From an uncultured Prevotellaceae bacterium (GTDB lineage: Bacteria > Bacteroidota > Bacteroidia > Bacteroidales > Bacteroidaceae): DNA of 64,000 bases. Made by a program: the position numbers and the translations under genes. Location of the stretch: NCBI GenBank assembly GCA_902774815.1, contig CACYJV010000024.1, positions 1 through 64,000 on the forward strand, written 5' to 3'. Shown piece by piece: positions 1 to 8,628 of this stretch. A model generated the notes under the pieces. That model saw only the letters and a program-made list of their open reading frames with translations, was not told the DNA's origin and searched no databases. Position 1 is the first letter of the stretch. Each line of letters opens with the position of its first letter.

Positions 1-66
1 TCGAAAAACAAGAAAACAGCCATGAGCCAAAGAAAACAACTCATGACTGCTATTAGAGAAATATAA
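1..66 (+). CDS. Possible C-terminal end of a gene entering from the left
   Basis: Frame 1 is open from base 1 to a TAA at 64-66 and would encode the last 21 residues of a protein, ending LMTAIREI. The tail is lysine/glutamine rich. It is too short to identify a family, and it could be chance open frame. The stop is followed directly by a hairpin at 68-99. Confidence 0.3.
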   Translation, partial: SKNKKTAMSQRKQLMTAIREI

Positions 67-67
67 A

Positions 68-99
68 AAGAGGATGTGCCTATTTTGACACACCCTCTT
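68..99 (-). terminator. Hairpin terminator after the DUF4861 gene
   Basis: An 11-bp stem (68-78 with 89-99, one mismatch) encloses a 10-base loop. On the minus strand the stem is followed by a run of five T, as expected for intrinsic termination of the 3584-120 transcription unit. It may also stop plus-strand transcription arriving from the left. Confidence 0.7.
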
Positions 100-119
100 A
101 TTCGTATTCTTTATCCAGC

Positions 120-1349
120 CTATAAAACACTGACTTGCAACGGCTGATCGAGTGCATTGAGGAACTCCTCAATGCGTACCTGCCATTCGCGTTGCGTGCG
201 TACGTCATTCTTGCTCCATGCACTACCGAAATAGTAAGTGAACTTCTGTCCGCTCTTGTAGTCTTTTAACACGCCAATAGCATGTCCCACAGTACCTGGA
301 GCTGGTTTCTTTTCAATTAACTTACGCGTCTCCACATTACCTTCAGGGAACAAGCATGCCACATAGATCTGGAAGTTTTGTGCATTGGGATTGTCTGTAG
401 GATCTGCATAGCTGACAAAATTCTTACCGAGCACCACACTCTCCGTGTCCTCTGCATGGATTACCACACCTGCAGCCAAATCGCGAGCCTTTGATAGTCC
501 ATCGTACCAAACGACCATCTTGTTGAAGTTCGAGCCTTTGTCGAGACTGATGATTCGGTGTTCCACGACAGACTTGTCCTTCTTCACCTCAACAGCAGGA
601 TACGTTACCTCCACCGTGAAGCGCAGCGGACCATTGTCAAGAATACGATACGACTCATAACAATATGGCAACAACAGATCCTTGCCATCCATCAGTGCAG
701 GAGCACCACAGCCTAGTGTTGGACCTACCTTATAGCAGTCCAGTCCATAGCCATGATCAAAGTGGTAGGTCGTAGCAATCTCCACTGCAAAAGCCTCGTC
801 CTTCTTTCCTGCAGCACGCAAAGCCTGAATCTGCGAGTGGTTAGACAGTTCGGTCTTGTAACGTCCTTCCACCTCTAGGTCAGGCGTATTTTTCAACCAA
901 ACGTCAACGCCAAAAGCACGCTCGCCCGAACGCTGCAGCGCAGGTCCGTAGATACGATAGGCCGTGCGGTCGTTCTCCCAGGCAATGTCGTCAACGCGCT
1001 CAGGATACTGCCTGCCTGTGACAAACACCTTAGCAGGCTGCGGTTTTCCGGGTTCGGCAGTGAACTCTGCGGTTCCACACGGACGAACGGCAGCATCAAT
1101 TAGCAATTTCCCATCATAGGTTAATTGATAGCCCACCTCTTGTCCGAGTGCATTCTTCACTACGAATGGCTCGCCCTGACGAATGCCCATCTGTTTGTAG
1201 ACAGCAGCAGCATCGACCTCAACGACCTCCTGTCGCTGCACTTTCTCGTCGTTCGAAACACGGATTTTTACTTTTTCTGCCATGACTGTCGATGGCATCA
1301 TGAGGGCAGCTACTGCCCAAAGTATCATTCTCTTTGGTTTCATATTCAT
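120..1349 (-). CDS. DUF4861 family secreted protein
   Basis: This 409-residue protein starts with a signal peptide (hydrophobic stretch about residues 7-24, predicted cleavage after VMA). The rest resembles the Bacteroidota DUF4861 family, whose members are often found near polysaccharide-degradation genes but have no established reaction. The segment FDHGYGLDCYKVGPTLGCG and the later WYDGLSKARDLAAGV region look like the conserved core. The gene lies 24 bp downstream of the dipeptidyl peptidase gene on the same strand and ahead of a terminator, so the two are probably cotranscribed. ATG at 1349 is used; a second ATG two codons later would give nearly the same product. The family call is from memory of its sequence pattern and the function is unknown. 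Confidence 0.7.
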   Translation of the reverse strand: MNMKPKRMILWAVAALMMPSTVMAEKVKIRVSNDEKVQRQEVVEVDAAAVYKQMGIRQGEPFVVKNALGQEVGYQLTYDGKLLIDAAVRPCGTAEFTAEPGKPQPAKVFVTGRQYPERVDDIAWENDRTAYRIYGPALQRSGERAFGVDVWLKNTPDLEVEGRYKTELSNHSQIQALRAAGKKDEAFAVEIATTYHFDHGYGLDCYKVGPTLGCGAPALMDGKDLLLPYCYESYRILDNGPLRFTVEVTYPAVEVKKDKSVVEHRIISLDKGSNFNKMVVWYDGLSKARDLAAGVVIHAEDTESVVLGKNFVSYADPTDNPNAQNFQIYVACLFPEGNVETRKLIEKKPAPGTVGHAIGVLKDYKSGQKFTYYFGSAWSKNDVRTQREWQVRIEEFLNALDQPLQVSVL

Positions 1350-1373
1350 TCTTTGTTTACTATTATTTGCTTT

Positions 1374-3584
1374 TTACTTTTCCTTTAGTTCCTCCATAAA
1401 GAACTGTGCTATCTGTCGAAGCAGATGGTTGCGCGTATTGCCACCGTAGATGCTGTGGTTACGGTTGGTATAGAGGTTCATCTTGAAATCCTTGTCTGCC
1501 TGCACCAACGCCTCTGTATATTCATAGGTATTTTGTGGATGCACGTTATCATCAGCCACACCGTGGCATAGTAACAATGCACCATGTAACTGGTTGGCTC
1601 GTGTGATGGCATTGAAGGCATAACCGTCAGGATTCTCCTGGGGTGTACGCATATAGCGCTCAGTATAGACAGAGTCGTAGAAACGATAACTGGTGGGAGG
1701 AGCCACAGCCACACCGGCACGGAACACGGGACGTCCTTCGCTCATACTCATCAGCGTACAATATCCTCCATAGCTCCATCCCCAGATGCCAATGCGATCC
1801 TTATCCACCCAAGGCTGCTTACTCAGCCAAAGTGCCGTCTCCACCTGATCGCGAGCCTCAAGCATGCCCAGCTTTAGATAGATGCATTTCTCAAACTCGG
1901 CGCCACGTGCACCAGTTCCACGTCCGTCGACACATACAACGACGAAACCTTCCTGACAGAGATAGCTGTCAAAGAGGCCGCCCTGCCCCATTGAGCCGAT
2001 ATTCCATGAGTCTGTAACCTGCTGGCTACCGGGCCCACTGTACTGGAACATCACCACGGGATACTGTTTCGTGGCATCGAAGTTAGCAGGTTTCATCATC
2101 CAACCTTCCAACTCGACACCCTCGCCAGTAGTGAAACGGAAGAACTCCTTACGGCCCAACTCGTAGCTTTCGAGTTTCTCCTTCAGTTCGGCATTGTCAA
2201 CACGTGTGGAGAGTATTCGCCCCCGCTGGTCGCGAACGGTATAGACAAAGGGCGTGTTAGCATCGCTCCACGTGTTTAAAAAGTATTGATAGTCGCCCGA
2301 AAAGATGGCTGTGTTCCATCCTGCCTGATTAGTCAGTCGCTCGGTCTTTCCGTTCTTGTGCGCGACAAACACTTGTCGGTCGCGTGCACTCTCGGTTGCA
2401 GCTTGATAGTAAACGTCGCCCGTCTGCTCGTTATAACCATAGATGTCGGTAATGTCGTACTGTCCATCGCCTATCTTGCGCTCCAATGTTCCGTTCATCG
2501 TATACAGGTAGAGGTGCATGAAGCCGTCACGGTCGCTTGGCAGCAAGATGTGGCTCTTACCTACAATCATCTGGCCGAGAACATCTTCCTTCACATACTT
2601 GGGAACACTTTCCTTGATTGTCAGTTGGGCAACTGTCGAGCGTGCGTTGACAGTATAGAGGTTTAGCACGTCCTGATGGCGATTCATAGCAGCCACCATG
2701 ACCTTGTCAGGCTCGCTCATAGGTAGAATACGTGGCAGATAGCCATCTGCGTCAACAGGAACCTGCAGCTGGCGCGTCTGATGACTCTTGATGTCGTAAC
2801 TCCAAGCAGTCACGGTCGAGTTCTGCTCACCTGCCTTCGGATACTTATAGCTATAAAGCCCTGGATAGAGTTCATATTCCTTGCGCTGTGGCTTCATTCC
2901 CTGGAACAACTGCAAAGAATACTCACTGACGGCCTTCTCGTCGAAGCGCACCCAGCACAGCATGGTACCATCGGCAGTGAAGCAGAAAGCACGGTTGTAC
3001 TCAAACTCCTCCTCGTAAACCCAGTCAGGAATACCGTTAATGATTTCGTTGCGACGACCATCCTTCGTCACCTGACTCTCAGCATTGTCATAGAGCAGTT
3101 TCACGAGGAAAAGGTTATTGTCGCGCACGAAAGCGACCTGTGTGCCGTCTGGACTCCACAGGGGCACCTGCTGCTTATCGCCGTCAGAAAGGCGTTCCAA
3201 CTTCCGACTCTTGATGGTATAAATATAGTAGTCGGCCTTGAACGAACGGCGATAGACGGCTTCTGTATTAGTGCGTATAAGCATGCGGCGACCGTCGGGC
3301 GACATGTCGTAACCGTCGAAGTGTTCTATTTTCTCTCCTTGTGTCTGATCGACATCGAAGAGCACACCCGTCTCCTGTCCCGTCTTGAACGAATACTCCA
3401 CGATGCGCCGCCCATCGCTCGAGATACTGGCATAGCGGTCAGTTCCCTCTATAGGGTTGACACCATAGACACGTTGGGCAGCAAACTCGCCTCCACTGAT
3501 TGCCTTCAGCGTAAGCTTTTCAGCAGCAAACAGACACATGGGTGCCAATACAGCTGCACAGACGACAATAAGAATTTTTCTCAT
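1374..3584 (-). CDS. Dipeptidyl peptidase IV (S9B prolyl oligopeptidase family)
   Basis: A 736-residue exported serine peptidase that releases N-terminal Xaa-Pro dipeptides, probably in the periplasm or on the outer membrane. It has an N-terminal signal peptide (MRKILIVVCAAVLAPMCLFA), a DPP-IV N-terminal beta-propeller (about residues 90-450) and a C-terminal alpha/beta hydrolase domain. The catalytic triad is visible: Ser604 in GWSYGGY, Asp678/679 in VADDNVHPQ, and His710 in NRNHSIYGG; the propeller EE motif is in DWVYEEEF. Upstream in-frame codons to 3659 overlap the promoter, so ATG at 3584 just before the signal peptide is chosen. Oral and gut Bacteroidales use this enzyme to feed on proline-rich host peptides. 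Length and spacing of the triad fit the family. Confidence 0.95.
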   Translation of the reverse strand: MRKILIVVCAAVLAPMCLFAAEKLTLKAISGGEFAAQRVYGVNPIEGTDRYASISSDGRRIVEYSFKTGQETGVLFDVDQTQGEKIEHFDGYDMSPDGRRMLIRTNTEAVYRRSFKADYYIYTIKSRKLERLSDGDKQQVPLWSPDGTQVAFVRDNNLFLVKLLYDNAESQVTKDGRRNEIINGIPDWVYEEEFEYNRAFCFTADGTMLCWVRFDEKAVSEYSLQLFQGMKPQRKEYELYPGLYSYKYPKAGEQNSTVTAWSYDIKSHQTRQLQVPVDADGYLPRILPMSEPDKVMVAAMNRHQDVLNLYTVNARSTVAQLTIKESVPKYVKEDVLGQMIVGKSHILLPSDRDGFMHLYLYTMNGTLERKIGDGQYDITDIYGYNEQTGDVYYQAATESARDRQVFVAHKNGKTERLTNQAGWNTAIFSGDYQYFLNTWSDANTPFVYTVRDQRGRILSTRVDNAELKEKLESYELGRKEFFRFTTGEGVELEGWMMKPANFDATKQYPVVMFQYSGPGSQQVTDSWNIGSMGQGGLFDSYLCQEGFVVVCVDGRGTGARGAEFEKCIYLKLGMLEARDQVETALWLSKQPWVDKDRIGIWGWSYGGYCTLMSMSEGRPVFRAGVAVAPPTSYRFYDSVYTERYMRTPQENPDGYAFNAITRANQLHGALLLCHGVADDNVHPQNTYEYTEALVQADKDFKMNLYTNRNHSIYGGNTRNHLLRQIAQFFMEELKEK

Positions 3585-3629
3585 ACTCGTTTGATTCTTG
3601 CTTTTTCTTTTATTGTTATTTATGATGTG

Positions 3630-3660
3630 CAAAGATAACGAAAAGACACCGAAACACAAA
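3630..3660 (-). promoter_or_regulatory. Bacteroidota promoter for the dipeptidyl peptidase gene
   Basis: On the minus strand TTTG (3657-3660) is followed after 19 bases by TATCTTTG (3630-3637), matching the Bacteroidota -33/-7 consensus TTTG-N19-21-TAnnTTTG. It lies 46 bp ahead of the chosen ATG. Confidence 0.75.
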
Positions 3661-3670
3661 ACAAAACACT

Positions 3671-3712
3671 AAAAAAATGCGCCTCCGAACAAAGAGAACG
3701 GAGACGCATTTC
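3671..3712 (-). terminator. Terminator after the T9SS Omp28-like gene
   Basis: A GC-rich stem (AAATGCGTCTCCG pairing with CGGAGGCGCATTT on the minus strand) with an 11-base loop is followed by a run of T. It ends the 7228-3749 transcript. Confidence 0.85.
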
Positions 3713-3748
3713 ATTAAGTATTTATTCGAAGAGTTTTTCGAGAGCTTT

Positions 3749-6700
3749 CTATCTCTTTATCTTCATAGTCTGTACAGAGCCATCAGCATAGACAACGCTG
3801 ACAATGTTGATACCATGTTGAGGAGTTGACAGGCGACGACCACTTAAGTCGAAGTAACGAACGCTGACCACCTCAGAAGAAGCCTGCTTCGTAGCAGAAT
3901 TGATTCCAACGGTGCTACCACCAACCGGAGCAACATTAGCGTTGACAATTTCACCTGTCTCAGTATTGAGCAACAGCACGGCCACCTTCAGTTTAGCCTG
4001 TTCCTGGACAAGGTCCTCTCCTCCAGTATTGACTGCATTGGCCAGCAGGAATGAGTAGCTATGCTCAGCAACTTCATTTGCCTTCATAGAAGTTGGCACA
4101 CTGCCATCTACACCACTGCCACATTCAGGCGACATAATGACAACATCATTAAACACAAGACCCGAGACAGAGCTACCGGCATTGACAAACTCCTGAAGGT
4201 CGGGGCTGGTTTCGCTGGTCATTCCTGCGTAGGCATTTGCCTGATCCCAGTCGGAACCACCTGTCAAGCCATCGGCAACGAGTACGTATTCAAGTGCGAA
4301 TTGTCCATCTTCAACGTTATAGGGGAAGGATACTTGTGACGTAACGTTCACTGCCTGACCATCAGCACTCAATTCGGACTGGAATTCAACTGAACCAAAG
4401 CCAAACAACTTATTGCGCTGCGACATATCAGTAGCTACGTGGAAGTCATCGAAGTCGGATGTTCCATAATAAGGATCAACTTCTGTCGATCGGTCAAGCC
4501 ATGCATCTGGGAATCCACCTACGTAAGACGGATAAGAGTATGAGTCGACAACTTCCATTGGATCGGCATTGTGATAGCTTAACAGAACATATTCGCCATC
4601 ATAGAGATTGGCAAGTTTCTCCATAGCCACGAAACCACGCGGACACCACTGGCACCATGTGCCTGTGTATTCCTCCATGACGGTACGTTTCTTAGGCAAC
4701 CAACCAAGTGCAACGAGTTTCTTGTTAGCGACAGGGTCGACATCTGCATTAGCAACACCATTCACTTTGGACACGTTCAATTCAAGCGTATAAGTGCCGT
4801 CCTCGGTAATAGCAGGCAGGCTGAGAGCAATCTCTGTCTCTTCACCAAAGAATCCAGCTACAGACTTGGCAAGATCAATGTGCTGTGAACCGCTGGCACC
4901 TCCAACGATGGAGTAATCGATGTCGAGAGACTTAATACCTTCCGAACCGTGATTCACTACAACAAACTTTGTCTCAACAGGTGCATTGACTTCCACAAAC
5001 TCCTGTTCACCGTCAAGCGGTGCCACAGCGTTTTCCTTAATAGCACTTCCGCTGATGGTCACCTGAATGGCTGCGCTACGGTCAAGAGCTTCCGACACAT
5101 CGAGCCATTTCAGCATGTTTCGTGTAGAGTGCAGATAGAGGCCACCCTCATTGGCACCACTAATAGTAGCAATCGGTTTTGCATTTTCTTCACTTGAAGC
5201 ATCATCAACTGTGAAACTATAACCAGCATAGAAGCCTTCGGCAGGAATTGTATATGGCTTGTCGAACTTCACCGTGAACATACCCCCCTCAGCGTTTTCA
5301 ACATTCACGCTGACAATATCAGGCACATTCTGATTATCCTCTACACGAAGCTGACTAGAGAGCCAACCTTTGATGCCGCTAATGCCTTCCGTGCTATAGA
5401 GAGGAATTGTGATACTCTCTACATGGGCACCCACCAATGCATCGTTCTGAAGATGAATGGCAACGTCGTAGACCTGCTCAAGATTATCGCCAAATCCAGT
5501 AGCTTCTTCCTCACCAGTGAAGAAACCGGCAGTAATTGAGCTACCAACGTCTGACGGATCTACATCCGGATAGTCAGGCGTGGCTGCTTCAGGCTGGATC
5601 TCTGATCCAAGAGTGCTGACTTCATACCATACAATGTCGGAACGACGCTCTTCACCAGCACCACGATAAATAGCCTGTACACCGTACTCCTCAGGTCCAA
5701 CCACAAAATAGTAGATGGTGTGTTGATTGCCACTAACGTCAATATCGTAATCGTCGGTGAAAGAATAAGGCAATTCGTCCATGTCGTCGTCCAGATTTAC
5801 GTAATTATCGGCAGAGAGCACGAGAGGCGACACTTCACCATTCACCTTAGTATAGAGTTGGTAACTCAGCTTGTCAGGGAGGATGAAGTTTCCATCGACA
5901 TCCTTTGAACAGATATTGAAGTCCATATAGCCCCATCCATAACCATAATCATAGTAGTAAGAAACGCCCTCTTCATTAATCGAAATCCATTCTGGATTAG
6001 CTGGTGTAGCAGCAACCTCAACAAAAGGACTCATCTTAGCCTTGTCAAAAGCTACAGCATAGTTGACATCATCGGTACCTGCATTCACGAGGAAACAGTT
6101 GCTATTGGAGAACACTTTCGTAGCAGCATCATAGTCAAACACAATGTCCTCACTAGTCAACGTATATTCGGTATAGTACTCTTCATAATAATCGTCATAC
6201 TTCTCTTCTCCTTTTGCTCCGACTAAATATTCGAAGTAACCGACATTCTCATCAGCGCCAATATACTGACCATTTTTGAAGGTAGCCTTATTGCCATCAA
6301 TAGTACCCTTTACCCATGCATCAGGCAATCCAGGATACAGGCCTTGCACATAAACATCGTTGCCCTGGAAGCCGACATTCACCAATGCTCCGTCAAACCC
6401 ATCAGCCGTAACGGCATATTGTTCTGTTTCAAGTCCTTCAGGTGCAGTGACAGGCTCGTCATTCATAGGCTTCAAACTGAAGGCCCAATCACCATATCCA
6501 GTCCATTCTTCATTCGCATCTACAAGACCGACCAAATCCACGCCATAGGCAATATTGCTACCTACTGGACAAGTGATGGCCCCAGTCGTGGCATTGTAAT
6601 TCAACGTTAGCGTCTGATTGTTTGACGGTAGGAACCACTGCTCGTTTTCATCGTAAGACAATACCTCATAATAGTAGTATTCGCCATCATACTCCATAGC

Positions 6701-7228
6701 GACCTGAGGAAATACAATCGTGATCTTGCCACTCTTTATAGTACCCTTTACCCATGCATTAGTAGGGTATTGAGAAACGATGTTCTTGATGTAGACTTCG
6801 TCGTTATTGCCAAAAACCACATTTCCGACAGAACCAGAGAAGTCGGTATTGAAAACATACCCCCAAAACGTATAGTAAGCAGAACCATTACGCAAATAGT
6901 ACTGCTGAGTACCTTCCGGCTGAGTGGGGAAATAAGGTTCATCGCCAGTAATGGCTTTCATGCGCGGATTCTGCATGTCGACATTTTTACTTGCCTTCTC
7001 AGCCAAAGCCTTCTTGCTGGCAAATAAAGTACGTGCCGAATGCTGACGTTCAAGGTCAACCTGCTGCTGGAGAGCCATCTTTGACGGCATCTTCTTGGCA
7101 TCGGCTTTCAATCCAGGCATCAGGGCAGCAGCACGATTGGACGAAAGTTCACGTGCAACAGGTTTCTGTGCCATACTCGTTGCGGTCATCAATATGGCCG
7201 CCAACAGGAACAGTGTAAATCTTTTCAT
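3749..7228 (-). CDS. Large secreted Omp28-like protein with thioredoxin-like CxxC motif and T9SS sorting tail
   Basis: A 1159-residue exported protein. Residues 1-20 are a signal peptide (MKRFTLFLLAAILMTATSMA). The first 600 residues are acidic and Tyr-rich, with repeated modules containing AWVKGTI and a YDAATK/YNATTGA motif, suggesting tandem beta domains that bind ligand or surface. Around residue 859 the segment EEYTGTWCQWCPRGF starts an Omp28-type thioredoxin-fold domain with CxxC at 859-862. The last 70 residues (VRYFDLSGRRL...GSVQTMKIKR) are a typical type A C-terminal signal for the type IX secretion system, so the protein is probably released or anchored outside the cell. ATG at 7228 is preferred because it begins the signal peptide and lies downstream of a good promoter; codons up to 7336 precede it without coding character. 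Substrate unknown. Confidence 0.85.
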   Translation of the reverse strand: MKRFTLFLLAAILMTATSMAQKPVARELSSNRAAALMPGLKADAKKMPSKMALQQQVDLERQHSARTLFASKKALAEKASKNVDMQNPRMKAITGDEPYFPTQPEGTQQYYLRNGSAYYTFWGYVFNTDFSGSVGNVVFGNNDEVYIKNIVSQYPTNAWVKGTIKSGKITIVFPQVAMEYDGEYYYYEVLSYDENEQWFLPSNNQTLTLNYNATTGAITCPVGSNIAYGVDLVGLVDANEEWTGYGDWAFSLKPMNDEPVTAPEGLETEQYAVTADGFDGALVNVGFQGNDVYVQGLYPGLPDAWVKGTIDGNKATFKNGQYIGADENVGYFEYLVGAKGEEKYDDYYEEYYTEYTLTSEDIVFDYDAATKVFSNSNCFLVNAGTDDVNYAVAFDKAKMSPFVEVAATPANPEWISINEEGVSYYYDYGYGWGYMDFNICSKDVDGNFILPDKLSYQLYTKVNGEVSPLVLSADNYVNLDDDMDELPYSFTDDYDIDVSGNQHTIYYFVVGPEEYGVQAIYRGAGEERRSDIVWYEVSTLGSEIQPEAATPDYPDVDPSDVGSSITAGFFTGEEEATGFGDNLEQVYDVAIHLQNDALVGAHVESITIPLYSTEGISGIKGWLSSQLRVEDNQNVPDIVSVNVENAEGGMFTVKFDKPYTIPAEGFYAGYSFTVDDASSEENAKPIATISGANEGGLYLHSTRNMLKWLDVSEALDRSAAIQVTISGSAIKENAVAPLDGEQEFVEVNAPVETKFVVVNHGSEGIKSLDIDYSIVGGASGSQHIDLAKSVAGFFGEETEIALSLPAITEDGTYTLELNVSKVNGVANADVDPVANKKLVALGWLPKKRTVMEEYTGTWCQWCPRGFVAMEKLANLYDGEYVLLSYHNADPMEVVDSYSYPSYVGGFPDAWLDRSTEVDPYYGTSDFDDFHVATDMSQRNKLFGFGSVEFQSELSADGQAVNVTSQVSFPYNVEDGQFALEYVLVADGLTGGSDWDQANAYAGMTSETSPDLQEFVNAGSSVSGLVFNDVVIMSPECGSGVDGSVPTSMKANEVAEHSYSFLLANAVNTGGEDLVQEQAKLKVAVLLLNTETGEIVNANVAPVGGSTVGINSATKQASSEVVSVRYFDLSGRRLSTPQHGINIVSVVYADGSVQTMKIKR

Positions 7229-7349
7229 GTTGAAAATGTTTAAAATATTGATACAAAGTTTAGTTACGTTAAGTGAAAATTGGCAAATGGATATGGGTTC
7301 TTCATAGAAGCATCCACGTTCGACAAGTGTCATCACTGAAAAAAGTTAT

Positions 7350-7380
7350 GCAAAGGTAAGTATTATATTTTTAATTGCAA
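7350..7380 (-). promoter_or_regulatory. Promoter for the T9SS Omp28-like gene
   Basis: Minus-strand TTTG (7377-7380), 19 bases, then TACCTTTG (7350-7357): an exact match to the Bacteroidota consensus, giving a 5' UTR of roughly 115 bases before ATG 7228. Confidence 0.8.
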
Positions 7381-7454
7381 AGAAAAATTGCAGGAAAAAC
7401 AACAATCAAATGCATTTTTCCCGCAATTACGTTTAATTTGTAAGCAAACACGCC

Positions 7455-8411
7455 TCAGAACTTTACTGTTGAGATATCAACAAGATTATTAACGATAGCA
7501 TAAATGGTAAGTCCTGCTGGTGAGTGGATTTGCAGTTTACGAGCTATGTTTCTTCGGTGCGTAATCACTGTGTTTACAGAGATGCATAGGTGGTTGGCAA
7601 TCTCCTTATTGGACATTCCCTGTACAAGACTTACGATGACATCCTTCTCGCGGTCGCTGAGAGCCTCAGTATTAGTTGGAGACAGAGCAATCATGTGTGA
7701 GATTTTGTTAGAGACATCGCTCTGTCGGAGTCGTTGTTCGAGTCGACGGATGGCAGGAATGAAGATATGGTCCTCAACCTCGGCATGCAGGGCAAGCCAC
7801 TCCTCGTTGTTATAGATGTCGTAGAGCGTTGCCGAAAGCTGGTTGTTGCGCAGTCCGTCGCTGGGCAGGTATTTGATGATGATCTGTTTCAGCTCGCGCA
7901 ACTTCTGGTCGGTCTGCCCGTGGTGCTTGGAGAATGTTTCGATGTCGTAGCCCGAGGTGACGCGACCATCAAGCAGATTGTCGACATAGGGGAACACCAT
8001 GCGTTCCTCATACTTCATGTGGAGCTGAATCTGCCGTGCATATTCATCGTAGAGTTTCAGCACGAGGTTCGAGACCGAATTGTCGGGATCGAGGGCCTCG
8101 GAAAGCTCCTTGCGGATGAATGGCAGCTGGAAGCCGAGATAATAGTCGTGAGAAGCACGCAGATACTTCATCAGTGTGGGTATGGAGACACGGTCGGCAT
8201 CGTCAGGGTTACGATGTCCGTTAATGGTGAAATTGACCACTGCGAGAAACGTGTATGTGTCGACACCCTCGTACTCACACACTTCCTTGACGGTTTTATC
8301 GCCAAAGCCCAGATTGATGCCAAACGAACCGAGGCTCTGAAGGACGTTGTAATTGTCTCGGATGATAGAGATCAGCAGGTCGTCAGCCTCGTACATTTTC
8401 TGATTTTTCAT
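7455..8411 (-). CDS. RIC/hemerythrin di-iron domain fused to LuxR-type DNA-binding domain
   Basis: A 318-residue cytoplasmic regulator with an unusual layout. Residues 15-60 resemble the ScdA/YtfE N-terminal domain, but without its Cys-Cys pair. Residues 80-225 are a hemerythrin-like four-helix bundle carrying the di-iron ligands expected for RIC (YtfE/ScdA) proteins: His88, His131-xxx-Glu135, His163/164 and His209-xxx-Glu213. Residues 248-310 are a LuxR-type helix-turn-helix (LSDREKDVIVSLVQGMSNKE, then SVNTVITHRRNIARKL). The reasonable inference is a one-component sensor of O2, NO or iron status that binds DNA directly. It is transcribed away from the porin-imelysin-di-heme operon starting at 8629, a likely target. 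Domain calls are from visible motifs; the sensed signal is inference. Confidence 0.85.
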   Translation of the reverse strand: MKNQKMYEADDLLISIIRDNYNVLQSLGSFGINLGFGDKTVKEVCEYEGVDTYTFLAVVNFTINGHRNPDDADRVSIPTLMKYLRASHDYYLGFQLPFIRKELSEALDPDNSVSNLVLKLYDEYARQIQLHMKYEERMVFPYVDNLLDGRVTSGYDIETFSKHHGQTDQKLRELKQIIIKYLPSDGLRNNQLSATLYDIYNNEEWLALHAEVEDHIFIPAIRRLEQRLRQSDVSNKISHMIALSPTNTEALSDREKDVIVSLVQGMSNKEIANHLCISVNTVITHRRNIARKLQIHSPAGLTIYAIVNNLVDISTVKF

Positions 8412-8551
8412 TGCGCACGTACATTATTAAATCAATTACGCTGCAAAATAACTAAAAAAAAACGACATACGCAATAATTAAATGTAGGTAATTTTTAGAT
8501 TGTTATCAGTCGTGAAAGCCTGTGGCACGCGTAATTCCATCATTTTTAGGT

Positions 8552-8583
8552 ATTGTGGAAGGGGTGGAAAATTCGTAATTTTG
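8552..8583 (+). promoter_or_regulatory. Promoter of the porin-imelysin-di-heme operon
   Basis: TAATTTTG at 8576-8583 matches the -7 element; ATTG at 8552-8555, 20 bases upstream, is a partial -33 element. The start codon of the porin follows at 8629. This 217-bp divergent region (8412-8628) also separates the operon from the regulator gene and is where an operator would be expected. Confidence 0.6.
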
Positions 8584-8628
8584 CACCGCAAAAAAGAACA
8601 GTCGACACGATGTTGACAAAACAAGAAG

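Noticed and set aside
2781-3638. Plus-strand open frame of 285 codons opposite the dipeptidyl peptidase gene
   Set aside because: Antisense shadow without motif; the minus-strand gene is certain.
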